Positions 22,327-34,433 of a stretch of DNA of 64,000 nucleotides are shown here, piece after piece. The first letter of the stretch is position 1. Each line of letters opens with the position of its first letter. The notes below the pieces were generated by a model that was not told where the DNA came from, searched no databases, and saw only the letters and a list, made by a program, of their open reading frames with translations. A program made the translations under genes and the position numbers. The DNA comes from Elymus sibiricus (taxonomy: Eukaryota > Streptophyta > Magnoliopsida > Poales > Poaceae): NCBI GenBank assembly GCA_039707655.1, contig CM077666.1, positions 400,601,886 to 400,665,885 on the forward strand, written 5' to 3'.

Positions 22327-22784
22327 CCTGACCATATCCGGCTCGGTCGTCTGTTAGCTGGCCACGCAGGTGTTTTATTTGGCTCTCCGGCTCTTGCATG
22401 TGCAGTTGTCCACGTACGTGCATGAAACATGCGGATCTGTGCCAGTGGCCCTTGTGCATGCATGCTTCCCCGGTTTGCCCCATTCTCATATGTGTGCTCG
22501 GGCCCGTGAGTTGATTTCTGTCGTTATATGATGTACTTTGCGTATCCAAAGAAAAATCAGCATACATACCTAAAGTACATAATGTTTGTTTTTTCTTTAG
22601 ATAGTGGACTCATAAGAGAAGTGGTCAGAAGCTTTCGATAGGGAGGAAGAAAACCGGCGGGATGCTGCGCCGGAAATATGTATCTCCCCCGCAAAAAAAA
22701 AAAAAGGAAATATGTATCTCGGGTGATCGTAGTCACTGGTGGACCTCAATTTTTTTAATGCTCATTTAGCCCCTTCTCCTTAGA
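22327..22784. other. Intergenic spacer between two related elements
   Basis: No gene or transposon ends recognised; an A-rich run lies at about 22695-22708. Confidence 0.4.
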
Positions 22785-23214
22785 GGATCTACAGCCGGGC
22801 GCCTCAAACGCCCAGGCGGACCGCCCGGTCCTTGACCGCTAAAAAAAACCAGACCCACCCGGGGCCCTTAAACCGGTCTCAAACGCCCGGGCTGACCGGC
22901 ACCCCTCATATCCAGCCCAAATTTGCGTCGGATATCGGGAGGCCCGGGCGCAACCGGGCGCGTCCGCCACGTCGGACTGACGCCCTGGTCCCACACGAAA
23001 ACACTCCAAAATCCGGCGGTTTGAAACTCGTCTCCTCCGTCGGACCGATGGCGCCGCGTGGCGCCGCCCCGGCGGGCCGCGTAGTGCCTAGCCCGGCTAT
23101 TTAAGCCGACTGCCAGCACCGAAACCCTACCCGTCCCCATTTCCTCCCCTCATATCCGCCGCCGCCGCCACTTTCCACTTGTCGGCCGCTCGCCGGCCGC
23201 CACCACTAGTAGCC

Positions 23215-25092
23215 ATGCCACCACGCCGCCGGGTAAGGAGTTACCCAGACCGAAAAAGGCTTTCACCCCGCTTTATATATAAAGCAACAAGCAACCACAA
23301 CCTGATACAAACACACGCCACCTCAACTCACGCACACACCCAAGGCTGGATACATAGGCGCTAGGCGCAGCAACACCACCCCCTGCCACTACAAGAGCAA
23401 CCGGGGTCCTCAACCGTGAACATGCCACCGCGAAGAGACAAAGCTGCAAACGACGAACCGTGAGTTCCAAGGCGGCGCCTTCAGGAAGGTTACGACACCG
23501 GAGTGCCGTCACCGCCCGATCCGAGGGTCAGGGTTTCCCCTGGAGAAACACAGTGGATAATGAGGACCGCGACAACGCCTTCAAGAAGGGGACGAACTTC
23601 GCCGCCGCCGGCCTGCCCGAAGACAGAGCAGGTTTTCACCCCGGCCCACACTCACTGCCCCCGGCATAGATACGGACGCCGCACCACCACCACCGATCGT
23701 CATCCCCCGGCCACCACGCTGCCCACACGGCCATGGCCACCGGGCAGCACCTGAGCCACGGGCTCCGCCCACGAGCACCGGGCTTCCACCACCAGAGCCG
23801 CCGCCCTGGCATCCAAGACCACCCCACCTCCTTCCACACGGACCACCGACGCTACTGCCAGAAAGGCGGGCCCTTTGGGCGAGAATGGGACCCAGCCGGC
23901 CGGAGCATGACAGGGGGAAGCCACCGGCGGCTGCCGGGCACGCCGCAGCCACCGCGCCATTTCTCGAACCGGGGCCAGGCCGTCGTCGCCACCCCTGGCA
24001 ACAGCAAGACCCGGAGACACCCCTGCCAACCTCCCGGAGCGCCCCTGCCACCGTAGCCAGCCAAAGACGAGGAGCGTCGAGCCACCGTGCTCCACCCTCC
24101 GGGCGCGCCTCCAACCGCAGCTCCGAGCACCCCGAGCATCAGGAGAGGAGGGGCCGAACCGCCGCTATTGCGCCGCCACCCCGACCAGCCGACATGGCCC
24201 CGGTCGAGGAAGCCACCCGTAGTCCAAGCCTCCCGAGGCCCGCGCCGCTGAGAAGTCAGATCTGGCCGAGCCACCTCTAGCCGCGACCGCCGTCCCCGAC
24301 CACCAGTACGCGCCACCATCTCCCACCTCCACCAGGCAAGAAGGTCCCGGCAGAGGTGGCCGCCCGCAGACAGCACCGCCCGCGGCCCTCGCCGCCACAG
24401 GGCCAGATCCGGCCGAGGCGCCGCATCCAGACCCCGGGCACGACCCGCCTCGTCGCAGCCCACCGCGCCCGCCGGAGAGCCCCGCGCCACCCGCAGAGCC
24501 GCCGCCGCGCCGCCGCGTCCCGCGCTCCGCAGCGCCCTGGTCCGACCGCTCCGGCCCGGGCCAGCCCCAGCCGCACGAGGGGGTGAGAATTCCCGCCGCC
24601 GCCGGCGCCGGCCGGGCTTCGCCCGGGCGTGCCCTCTTGCGGCGGCGGGAGGGGGAAGAAGGGGGGGAGGTGGAGAGGCGGCCGGCGGCTAGGGTTCCTC
24701 CCCTGCTGCCCGCGGGGGCGCCAGAGGAGGAGAGGAGGGGTCTGTCCAGGAGTTACCCATATCTAACGTCAGAGCGTCGGCTGCGGCTCCTTGAGCAGAT
24801 CCGGGCAAGGCGCGAAGCCTGGATCGCCGTGGCGCTACCTCCGGACACTGTGGATCCGAAGGAGGAGTTGCAGGAGGAGGAGGACGGGGAGGGCGCGGAG
24901 CAGGAGGAGGATGAGGAGGACGCGGAGGACGCAGATCTGCAGGCGGAGCTACATGCGATCCTCGATTCCCTCCGGTCGGAGGCGGAGGCGGAGGCCAACC
25001 GCCGTCATCTGCAAGAGGCGGAGGCCAACCGCCGTCATCTGCAGGAGGCGGAGCGGAGCACACCACGGCCGTCGACGAGATGCTTTGAATAA
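23215..25092 (+). pseudogene. Element ORF split by a retroposon at codon 11
   Basis: ATG at 23215 opens MPPRRRVRSYP, broken at 23246. The frame resumes exactly at 24759 (YLTSERRLRLLEQ) and runs to a stop at 25090-25092. Without the insert the product is 121 residues: a basic start, a helix-prone RLRLLEQIRARREAW segment, a Glu-rich acidic middle, and two exact copies of the repeat EANRRHLQEA before the C-terminus. The precise frame continuity across the target duplication shows the ORF existed before the insertion. The family is unknown. Confidence 0.6.
23247..24747 (-). mobile_element. LINE-derived retroposon, 1.5 kb, 11-bp TSD
   Basis: AGGAGTTACCC flanks it at 23236-23246 and 24748-24758. 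On the minus strand it opens with a C-rich leader (CCCCTCCTCTCCTCC) and ends near GCTTTATATATAAAGC... on the plus strand, a motif common at 3' ends of Triticeae non-LTR elements. No reverse transcriptase is present. It is clearly related to 29347-30731 (shared CGCCTTCAAGAAGGG and GGTTTCCCCTGG words). The long open frames on both strands only reflect GC richness. Confidence 0.7.
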
Positions 25093-25125
25093 TCCACAGT
25101 TCGTCAGGAAGTAGAGTCTTCGATT

Positions 25126-25371
25126 TCAGCCTCCCAGTCGCAGCACGTTGATCCTCCACCCCTGCGATGCTTTGAATACCTCACTTGCTACCCGCTCTAT
25201 TAGTCTTGTGCCCAACTCCAACATTTCTTTTTGTTGCTCCTTTATCTGCAGAATAGACCAATCCAGAATCCAATGACACATCAGCTTAATCAGCTTCATA
25301 GGATCAGTAATTCTCATATTATCAAAAATCACTCCATTTCTACATTTCCAGAGAGTCCACAATAAAGCAGA
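25126..25371 (-). pseudogene. LINE ORF2 C-terminal remnant
   Basis: The minus frame reads WTLWKCRNGVIFDN, the signature found near the C-terminus of plant LINE ORF2 proteins (after the zinc-binding reverse-transcriptase region), followed by about 60 residues to a stop at 25126. Nothing upstream in this frame continues the protein, so it is a fragment. Confidence 0.6.
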
Positions 25372-26780
25372 TGTATTAGGCTACACGTTTCGACCGTGCA
25401 CCGGCTGATTGCCAGCAGTGGTCGCATCATTACGTGTCTACCGTCCACTGGTTTTGCTTTACGTGCATGGCTCTCTACCTCCAGCAAGGCAAGAAGAAGA
25501 AGCGGAACAATGGCCAGCGGTTCAGCATGCGCAGTGTTGCAGTACTCCCCCTGGAGGACGATGGGTTCGCGCGCGTCAGTAGCGTGCAAGCATGACGAGC
25601 GCGTCCTGCCGACCTAGGTACGTACTACGAGGGTAACAAGACTTAGCTATAGCTAGCAAGCTTGCGATCGAGCAGGACGATGGATGGACTGCTCGATGGA
25701 GCGTCCTTGGGCTTGGAGTCGACAACAAGGAGCCCTAGCACGGAGCTAGGCCGCGGCGCTGTCGGTCGAAAGCCAAATTGGTTTCCTTCCTTGGAATTCC
25801 TCGTTCCTTCCACTTAGCTACTCAGCTAGCTGCTCGATGAGAGACCCCGGGAGCTGCTACGTAGCCTGGCTTTGGTCACGGGTGACAGCCACGGGACCCT
25901 CCGAGCGAATATCTCCCACGTTTTTGTCCGCTGCCGTGGCCATCAGCGGGAAGAGTCGTCGGAGGCAGATCGCCGACGACAGGTGGGATAGGTTGGCGAC
26001 GCCTTTTGGGCAGATGGAGATGCTCGCGCTCTCGGCACGGTGAAGCCCGGGATCCGCAGCAGTAATTGCGTCGATTCCTCCGCGACGCCCGTCGCTACCG
26101 CCTACGCCTACCGGACCGGAGAGTTACGAGCCGTCGTCCCTCCGCCCACCGTTGCACTTGCACCGGTCCGTGGCGACGACGACGATGGCGTCATGCCGTG
26201 GACAGTGGTTTGGATTGGAGCGCGGGGCGAATTTGGTCCCGCCCATCGCTACCGATCGAACCACGGAGGGCCACAGGCCGTCCGCCCACCGCCGGTCCAC
26301 GTCGACCGTGGCGACATGCTGTGGACAGTGGTTCGTGCTTTGGATCCCGGTCGCTCTCTGTCCGCAGGCCGAGTTTCAACTCATGGGCCAATGGGGAATT
26401 CTATCTCCGATTTACTGTCGGGCCGGCTAACAGTGGATCCGCTGCTCATCGATTCCCACTTTTTGGCTGGTTGATTTGTCGCCGCCTGGCGCTGCTCGGG
26501 CACCAGGCCTCCGCGGCTCCACATGACGGCTGCGGAGGCCGGACGTACCACCTTTTCCATGGATGGATTGGAAAGGAGGGGCATCATCCAGCCGTATTTG
26601 CCTTGATATTTTTCATTCATTCATTCATTCACCCTGAAACGTCACCCTTCACTGCTGTGCCTTGGCGGGGTTCACTCAACCTGTTTGCTAGCCAGAACAT
26701 GCTTCAGTACTTGTTCCTTTTTGGCTTCCCAGGTCCCTTCTTCCCAGGACTACAGTTTCACTAGGGAGTGCAGGTCCTCT
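25372..26780. other. GC-rich intergenic block, no recognised gene
   Basis: Overlapping plus frames are open between 25837 and 26760 but give no family match. There is a diverged direct repeat of about 140 bp (CCGTCC...CGCCCACCG at 26130 and 26279; GTGGACAGTGGTT at 26199 and 26320). ATTC tetramers lie near 26613-26632. Confidence 0.4.
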
Positions 26781-29346
26781 TTCAGAGATCCGGCATCGAG
26801 ACCTTGAGAAACGGATCGGCATCTCCTTGGTTCCATCGGACTACAGTTTGCCACTTGCTCACTGGACTGAGCCGCTCCTCGCCCTCACTCTCGCGGTGCT
26901 CATCTGCAGTCGGTTTAGCTGTAAATAGTTGAGTATTAACTGTAGACTATAGCGTAAGAGCCACGGGGAATCCATGAGCAGAATCACTACCGTCTACCCG
27001 TCATTGTTAAGGCTCGGAGTGATGCGGATCCATACTGTTCTTCAGTATCATTTGATACCGTCCTTTAAGGGAAATCGACGGGAGCAAAGCAAATCCGGTC
27101 CCGATCATTGTATCTGCGCAGGCGAAGTTTCAACTCATCATATCATAGGCCAATGGATCCGGTACGTGTTGATCGATTGGTACGTCCGCGAGTTGATTAA
27201 TCAGCGCCCGCCTGGTGGTTTCTGTTTGCTTGTTGAGGCGCTCTCCACGGCTCCACATGCTCGATGCAGACGCCGGACGTCTCAGACGCATTTTCCTTCA
27301 GAAAGGAGGGGCGCAGTCGACCTGTATTTGCCTTGATATTTTTCCCTGTGAAACGTCACATTTCACTTCACCGCTGTGCCTTCTGCCTTCTACCTTGGCA
27401 GGATTTACTCAACTTGTTTTCTACTCTGATATGAGGCCCGGGTCTCGGACAGAGGGGGAATCACGACTGTATTTGCACTCCATGTTAATTGTTGTTTGTG
27501 AGCTGTGCACGGGATAGTACGTATTTGCCACCCGGTTATTGTTCAGACCTAGTGCATTTCTTGTCCATGTGATTATTATAGTTACCATGTGGTTTCAAGT
27601 CAGCAATATTCGGACGTTAACCGTAGTTAGTGCTTCCATCAGACAACAGTTGGACAGTTGTTCACAGGACTGAAGCGCTGCTCGCCCTCGCTCTCGCAAC
27701 GTTCATCTGCAGTTAATTTAGACACATTCATCTGCATTTTCCTTGGTTCCATCAGACAACAGTTTGACACATGTTCACTGGACTGAAGCGCTTCTTGCCC
27801 TCGCTCTTGCGGTCTTCATCTGCAGTTGGTTTAGTTAGCAGAATCATTACTGTCTACTCACCGATGAGAAAGCTGAGAATGATGCAGAGCCATACTGTCC
27901 TTGGATGACATGAATGCGGAAGAAGCTCTACTTTGAAAAAAGAAGAAGAAAAAGACCAAAAAGAAAACTATGGGTGTTAAACTGCAAGAATTGACAGGAG
28001 GCATCACATAATTCTGAAGAACTGTATAGTCATCACTAAGCTGGAAATAATACAACACACAACTAATTCATTCTTACCAACATTTAACGGCTCCAAAGGT
28101 ACGGACAATGTTTATCCATACACATGAATTTAAGCTGTTGGATGGATACCACTGTCTATCTGAACAGGCATTTTCTACAAGTTTGCAGGTGTAGCCTCCA
28201 TTTGTCATCTTCAGTGAACTGAAATACTACTCAACAAGTTAACATAGCAAGTGATGAAGATTACGCATTCGAGAGATATACCTTATTTTCCGTAGAATCG
28301 CATTTTGGGGACTATCCTAAGATTTAACATAATCCTCTGATGGATTTCTTTCTCTTTTTCCATGTTTCAACAATGGGAACTAAAATTACAAGATGATTGC
28401 AAGTAAACAAACAACCGGCAAGCGACATGTTATATCTCTAGCTGATTTCAGCCGCACCATTTGCAGAGAATATGCAGCATACATTGGCATACAGCCCTAG
28501 GCCTGATGATCTTGGAAAGAGATCTATAACTTTCTAGATGATACTGTATGCTGGTTCTGTAGTCCATGACAGTGGTATAGTAATTCAGTTGTGCTCCATT
28601 TTATTACCAAGATTATATAGGACAAGTGTATAGAGAACACAGACCTGTGTTGTCACATCTAATTAATTGCCTGGGAACCTGATCGACGTTACGGTCAATG
28701 ATCTGTACCGCCTCTTGAACCGCCTCTTTGAAGTGTATATAGATAACTCGATACCCGAAGGTTTCAACGTTACGGTCAGTCATCTGAAGTGTATAGATAT
28801 AACACTTCAGAAGCTTTTACGGTCAGTCATCTGTACCGCCTCTTGAAGCAGGGTGGGTTTCAGGACCTTTGCATCCTCTGCAATTTGGTTCTGTGCATTC
28901 CCCGAAAAAGGGAAAATCTTCGCTTGGCAATCACCGCGGTGTACCCTCATGCTGGTTGTTTTAATGAAAAATTCAGGTGGAACCGCTGTAACATTTGCTG
29001 TTTTTTCTTCTCTTTCTTTTATGGCTATCTGTCATGTATGTTTTCTTCTCTATATATGAATGAAAAAACTGCTTCGCCAGTGTTTCATCAAAAAATGAAA
29101 AAATCAGGTAGGGGCTCCCCTCCCAAAATTTGCCAAGAGAAGACCTGTGCTGTCATGACCACTCCAACATGCATTTGCAAACCAAGCTTCGAAAACTACA
29201 ACTAGAACCGCAAAATCAAAAAGCGAGCAAACAAAGCTCCATCCTATAGAACATTGGCCATCAAGCAGCAACAAAGAAGCAACATGCAAAGAAAAACTGA
29301 ACTAAGCGACCGAGTAGATCCGAGTTACCTGACAGCGGTAGTCTTT

Positions 29347-30731
29347 TTTTTTCGAGAAAACGCAAAAGAGTTTGCGTTTCATTTCATTGAACAGGAAGAG
29401 AACAGCAGTACAGGTACAACCTCCCAAGAGGAGGGACACACGCACACACACCATCGTCCTCACCAAACAAGCAGGTGAGGAGGTGCTACCAACTACAGAC
29501 TGCAACGACGAAAGGTCTTGCCTTGTCCAGCCTCCAACCATGAATGGCGAGGTAGCTAGACTCAAAGCCTCAAGGCCGCGTCACAGCCGTTGCCAGGCGC
29601 CTCCGAAGAAGACCGCATCTCCAAGGCTATCCGGGCCAACGTACCTTCCACCCATATGTGTCTAGGAGAAGGCAGGTGGATGGCAGGACCCAGCCAGAAC
29701 TAGTGAAGCCATCGTCTTGGACATGCCGGCGCCGGCGTACATTGCGCCCCGGACGCCCATGCTCTATGCTGCAGCCCTCATCACAGCATCGCATTACCAG
29801 CAAGCCTCGCCGGAAAGACCGGGGAGGCCACCATCTCTAGTTGCCGCATCGGGGACTCCAAGTGCGGCCCAAGTAGCGCCTTCAAGAAGGGAACGGCGCT
29901 GAGACGCCGCCGCTGCCTTGTCCAGTGAACTAGACCAAGGGTTTCCCCTGGTGCTCGAGGAGAGGGTCCAGTCCGGGCCATGACAGCGCCTCCATGGAGG
30001 TAACGGCACCCTCAGGTGTCGCCGTTGTCAGCGCAGGCCATCGCCGCGCAGGGATTTCGCCCGGCCCGAGACCAGAACCCCAAAAACCGCCGAAGCAGAG
30101 CAGACAGGAGATGGGGAAGCAGATCGCCGGAGAAGAGCACCAGCACCGAGAGGGAAACCACGTATCCTCACCGTCGATGTAGGGAAGCACCGGCCAGCGC
30201 AGTGCAGCAGCCGCCGGATGGCTGCCAAACAAGGCCAGCCACCGCGGGGGGATGCGTCGAGCAGGGCTAGTGGCGCCGTCGCGGGGACCTGCCACCTGCA
30301 CCTTGCCGCCGCCGACCATGGCCGCCGCCGCGCTGGCCCGCGGCCTCCGCCACCAGGATCCGCCGGGGCACAGCCAAGCAGCCGCAGCAGCGCCCCCAAA
30401 GGGTCGCGCCGCGCCGCTCGCGTGCTCGCCACGCCAAGTCCAAAGGCCCGACCCTCTAGATCTGGGGCTACCGTCGCGAAACCCTAGGCCCGGAGAAGCA
30501 CAGCTCTGTCAGCCTCGTCGAGCCCCACGCTCGGGTGGGAAGGCCGCCTGGGAGCGAGGTCCCGCCGCCGCCGGATCCGCCAGGGCTTTGCCCGGCGGGG
30601 AGCACCGGCGGCAGCAGGGGAAGGGGGAGGAGGAGGGGAAGGAGCGCTCGAGGGTTGCGTCGCCTCCCGAGTCGCCCGTGGGGAGGGCGACGCGGGGAGG
30701 GAGGGGGGTCCACCCACCCAATGTGGAATCC
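29347..30731 (-). mobile_element. LINE-derived retroposon, 1.4 kb, 15-bp TSD
   Basis: The direct repeat ACAGCGGTAGTCTTT stands at 29332-29346 and 30732-30746. A T-run at the left is the poly(A) end of a minus-strand retroposon. The empty site is preserved in copy B at 34264-34278. It has no reverse transcriptase and belongs to the same family as 23247-24747. Confidence 0.85.
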
Positions 30732-30902
30732 ACAGCGGTAGTCTTTGGCTGAAATATTTTCATATACACAATAAACTAGCTTGTGCTAGTAATTCAGAGA
30801 GGTTTAACATAAAAATCAACATCTGTATTTTTAGTTAAAAATATATATGCGGTCAATCTCTTCTGTTGGAGCATGAAGAATTCAGTAAACGAAAATTCAC
30901 TC

Positions 30903-31080
30903 TCATCGCTTGTAAAAGAAGCGCTTGAAGTTAAAATTCAGGTGCAAGATGCCCCTCTCGAAGGTGCACCTGAATCCCGCCTTGCGCGAGTACTCCCACT
31001 CCTTGTTCACGATCCTGAACGCCACGTCCTCGTACGGCGGCCCGGCGTGGAACCTGATGATGCAGGTCTCTCCGCTGTCT
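30903..31080 (-). pseudogene. Cactin 3' end, truncated duplicate
   Basis: The last 59 or so codons match the end of the Cactin-like gene at 34434: TCIIRFHAGPPYEDVAFR, then VNKEWEYS and the terminal FNFKRFFYKR, with the stop at 30903-30905. Homology ends abruptly near 31083, in the middle of the conserved C-terminal domain. This copy has Arg where the gene at 34434 has Cys after EYS. Confidence 0.85.
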
Positions 31081-31083
31081 CCG

Positions 31084-31555
31084 CTTATCGTGAAGGCACG
31101 GATTTACTTCCGCGAGAGGCACAGTTGTGCCTTGCCTCTTCGCAAAGGGAAAACAGCGAAACGTCATCTTGCTTGCACTGCTGTGCTGTGCCTCGGCGGG
31201 ATTCACTGAATTTGCTTTCTAGGCACAAAATGCCCGGGCTAATTAAGCACGGTGGAGCATGGCGTGGTATTATCACATGCTCTAGTATTTGTTGGCGGCG
31301 ACTTCACCTGCACTGTCTCGGCCCGGTTCTTCGTTCATAGCTGGAGTAGATACGTTCAAATGTATGTTAATCGTTGTTTGTTAGTCGTGCGATGATCTGT
31401 AGCGCGAGCTAGAATTTGCTGCCCGGTTATTGTTCAGACCTGCCGCACTTGCTCTTCTTATGATTATATATAGTCACTACTCACTAGCCTTGTAGTTTCA
31501 AGTGAACAATAAACAGGCATTTGGGTTCTTTCTTTAATGGAAATCGATGAGGGGG
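31084..31555. other. Junction between duplication copies
   Basis: Contains another diverged unit of the noncoding repeat found at about 26635, 27345 and 32115 (words GAAACGTCA, CTGTGCC, TTTGCTTTCTA). So the duplicated segment is itself built from an older repeat of 0.7-1 kb. No gene. Confidence 0.5.
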
Positions 31556-33652
31556 CATGGATCTGCATTTCCCTGGCTCCATCGGACTACAGTTTGCCAC
31601 TTACTCACTGGACTGAACCACTCCTCGACCTCACTTTCCTGGTGTTCATCTGCAGTTGATTTAGGTGCCAATAGTTCAGTATTCAGTGCAGACTATAGAG
31701 CTACGGGGATACTGTCTACCTGTCATTGTTAAGGCTCAGGATGATGCGGATCCATACTGTTCTTCAGTATCATGAGTCACTTTGATTCCTTTGCTTCTTT
31801 AATTAATGGAAAAATCCACGGGAGGGCCCCCTTTTTTTTAAAGGGCGGCTGTCCCTACACGCAGGCGAAGTTTCAACTCAGCCAATGGGGAATTTGATCT
31901 GCAATCGCGGTCAGATGGGCTGTGGCCTATGGTGGATCCGGTGTTCATCGATTGGTACGTACGCGAGTTGATTAATCAGCGCCTGGTGGTTTCTGTTTGT
32001 TGATGAGGCGCTAGGGCTCCACATGCTCGATGCAGACGCCGGTCCCGGTCGTATCTCTATCTCCAGGCGCAATCGACCTCGCTCTTGCCGTGTTCATCTG
32101 TAGTTGATTCTTACTTTGAATTTCACCGCGGTGCCTTCTGCATTGCCAGGGTTTACTGCTGAATTTGTTTTGCACGGATCATTGCCACATAGACACACAC
32201 ACACTCTCTCTCTCCTACAGAGGGGGGGAATCATGTGTTCGAAAGGTGCATTTGCGCCAGCACGACCCATGTTCGCCTGTCTCCTCGGCGGCGCCTGTGC
32301 CTGCACCGTCCCGGCTCCGCCTTGCGTGCGCGTTGTGGCAACGGAGGACCTCCGCATCACCTCACGGTCATGGCTTCATATGTTCAAATCCATGTTAATT
32401 GTTGTTTGTCAGCTGTTATTCTTCAGACCTGGTGCATTTGTTGTCCATGTGGTATAGTTACCTTGTGGTTTCAAGTGAACAACAATATTCAGGCGTTAAC
32501 CGCAGTTAGTTGCCCACCTGTCTGCATTTTCCTTGGTTCCATCAGACTACAGTTCGCTGGACTGCATCGCTCCTCCCCCTCACTGTCGTGGTGTTCATCT
32601 GCATTTACTTCGGTTCGGTCACACAACAGTTTGACACTTGTTCACATGACTGAAGCCCTTCTCGCCCTCGCTCTTGCCGTGTTCATCTGCAGTTGATTCT
32701 TACTTTGAAAGCTGAGAATGATGCAGAGCCATACTATCCTTGGATGGCATGAATGCAGAAGAAGATCTACTTTGAAAAAGAAGAAGAAGAAACAAAACAA
32801 AAAACTATGGGTGTTAAACTGCAAGAAAATACTAATTCTGAAGGAACTGTATAGTCACCACTATACTGGAAATAACACAACAGGCTAGGATCTAGTGCTA
32901 ATTTATTCTTACCAACATATAACGGCTCAAATGGTACCGACAATTAATGTTTATCTACACAGGAATTTAAGCTGTTGGATATAACAGGCATCTCCTGTAA
33001 GTTTGCAAGATGCAGCCTCCATTTGTCATCTTCAATGAACTGATATACTGAACTTAGCAAGTGATGAGGATTATGCATTACATGGGCATGATCTTGGGAA
33101 GAAATTTAAAACTTTCTAGATAGTATCATGAAAGTAGTATAGTGATTCAGCTCTGCTCCATTTTAGTACCAAGAAAGATTATCTAGGACAAGTGTATAGA
33201 GAACACAGACATGTGCTGTAACATCTAATTGCCTCGGAACCTGATCAACGTTACTGCAGATTGAACACCTCAGAAGCTTTTACGGTCAGTCATCTGTACC
33301 GCCTTCTTGAACCAGGGTGGGTTTCAGAAATCTTCGCTTGGCAGTTAAAATCGAACAGAGGATTAAGGCCAGATCGGTTCCCCACAAACAAGGAATTCTT
33401 GATGAGGAACACCGCGATGTACTGGACAGTGTGGTTACCTCGATAGCGGAAGGTTTCTGATGGCATCCCCATTCCCGCTGCTGTAGTAGCTAAACAGTGT
33501 GCAGAAACTCTAGGTGCACCGTGTTCAGAAAGAGACTCATGTGTTCTTCCTTTTGTACTTTCAAACCTTCTGCACCCCTCATACTAGCTGTTTTAATGAA
33601 AAATTCAGGTGTGACTGCTGTACATTTGCGGTTTTTTCTTCTCTTTCTTTTA

Positions 33653-33890
33653 CCCAAATGATAAGTGCCACACGTGTGGGACGAAGCACTCTGGCCCTGA
33701 TGTTTTTTACAACTAAAGTTGCCATCCGAAAAGAAAAAACAAACCCAAAAAAAAACTAAAACTTGCCATCCGAAAAGAAGTTGCCATGCTTGACAACTAA
33801 AGTTGTCATCCTCGCGTCACTAAACTTGCCATCAAAAACGTTCGAAGTTGCCATGTGTTCGTGCCACACGTGTGGTACTTATCAGGTCCC
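33653..33890. mobile_element. 238-bp MITE with CACGTG in its terminal repeats
   Basis: TTCTTTTA flanks it at 33645-33652 and 33891-33898. The inverted ends share TGATAAGTGCCACACGTGTG with one or two differences, and CACGTG is a palindrome in each arm. The empty site is kept in copy A near 29010-29020 (CTTTCTTTTATGG). An 8-bp duplication fits hAT; long inverted ends also suit a Mutator-like MITE. Confidence 0.8.
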
Positions 33891-34197
33891 TTCTTTTATT
33901 GCTATCTGTCATGTAAGTATGTCTTCTTCTCTATATGAATGAAAAAGCCGCTCCGTCAGAAAATGAAAAATTCAGGTAGGGGCCTCCCCTCCCATCTTTG
34001 CTAAGAGAAGACCTGTGCTGTCATGACCACTGCAACATGCATTTGCAAACCAAGCTTCGACAACTATAACTTTTGAACTGCAAAAACAAAGAGCTGGCAA
34101 ACAAAGCTCCATCCTATAGAACATTGGCCATCAAGCAGCAACAAAGAAGCAACATGCAAAGAAAAACTGAACTAAGCGACCGAGTAGATCCGAGTTA

Positions 34198-34257
34198 CTC
34201 CCTCTGTAAAGAAATATAAGAGCGTTTAGATGCTTTTATATTTCTTTACGGATGGAG
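34198..34257. mobile_element. Stowaway-type mini-MITE, 60 bp
   Basis: CTCCCTCTGTAAAGAAATAT at the left pairs with ATTTCTTTACGGATGGAG at the right. TA flanks both sides (34196-34197, 34258-34259). The empty site GAGTTACCTGAC is seen in copy A at 29324-29335. Confidence 0.85.
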
Positions 34258-34433
34258 TACCTGACAGCGGTAGTCTTTGGCTGAAATATTTTCCTATACA
34301 CAATAAACTAGCTTGTGCTAGTAATTCAGAGAGGTTTAACATAAAAAAGCAACATCTGTATTTTTAGTCAAATATATATGCGGTCAATCTCTTCTGCTGG
34401 AGCATGAAGAATTCAGTAAACGAAAATTCACTC

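Larger units (their letters stand above)
22785..25092 (+). mobile_element. Second element related to 21128-22323, opposite orientation, interrupted
   Basis: The start GATCTACAGCCGGGCGC and the block TCAAACGCCCGGGCTGACCGGCACCCCTCATATCCAGC (about 22880-22917) are the reverse complement of sequence near the right end of the previous element. A promoter-like CTATTTAAG lies near 23097, then a C-rich leader and an ORF. The right end is not defined. A retroposon splits it (23247-24747). Confidence 0.55.
26805..31083. repeat. Tandem segmental duplication, copy A
   Basis: Long stretches match copy B at 31556-34610 in the same order: the block at 26805-27080 with 31556-31825, 27130-27300 with 31875-32050, 28810-28860 with 33265-33330, and 29100-29346 plus 30732-31083 with 33960-34605. 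Copy A carries a 1.4-kb retroposon that B lacks; B carries two MITEs that A lacks. Copy A ends inside the Cactin coding region. Confidence 0.8.

Noticed and set aside
23581..24586. Long GC-rich ORFs on both strands (up to 212 residues)
   Set aside because: They lie within a retroposon bounded by a target duplication and have low-complexity composition.
26040..26764. ORFs of 144-232 residues upstream of duplication A
   Set aside because: Overlapping frames of GC-rich sequence with an internal direct repeat; no recognisable domain.
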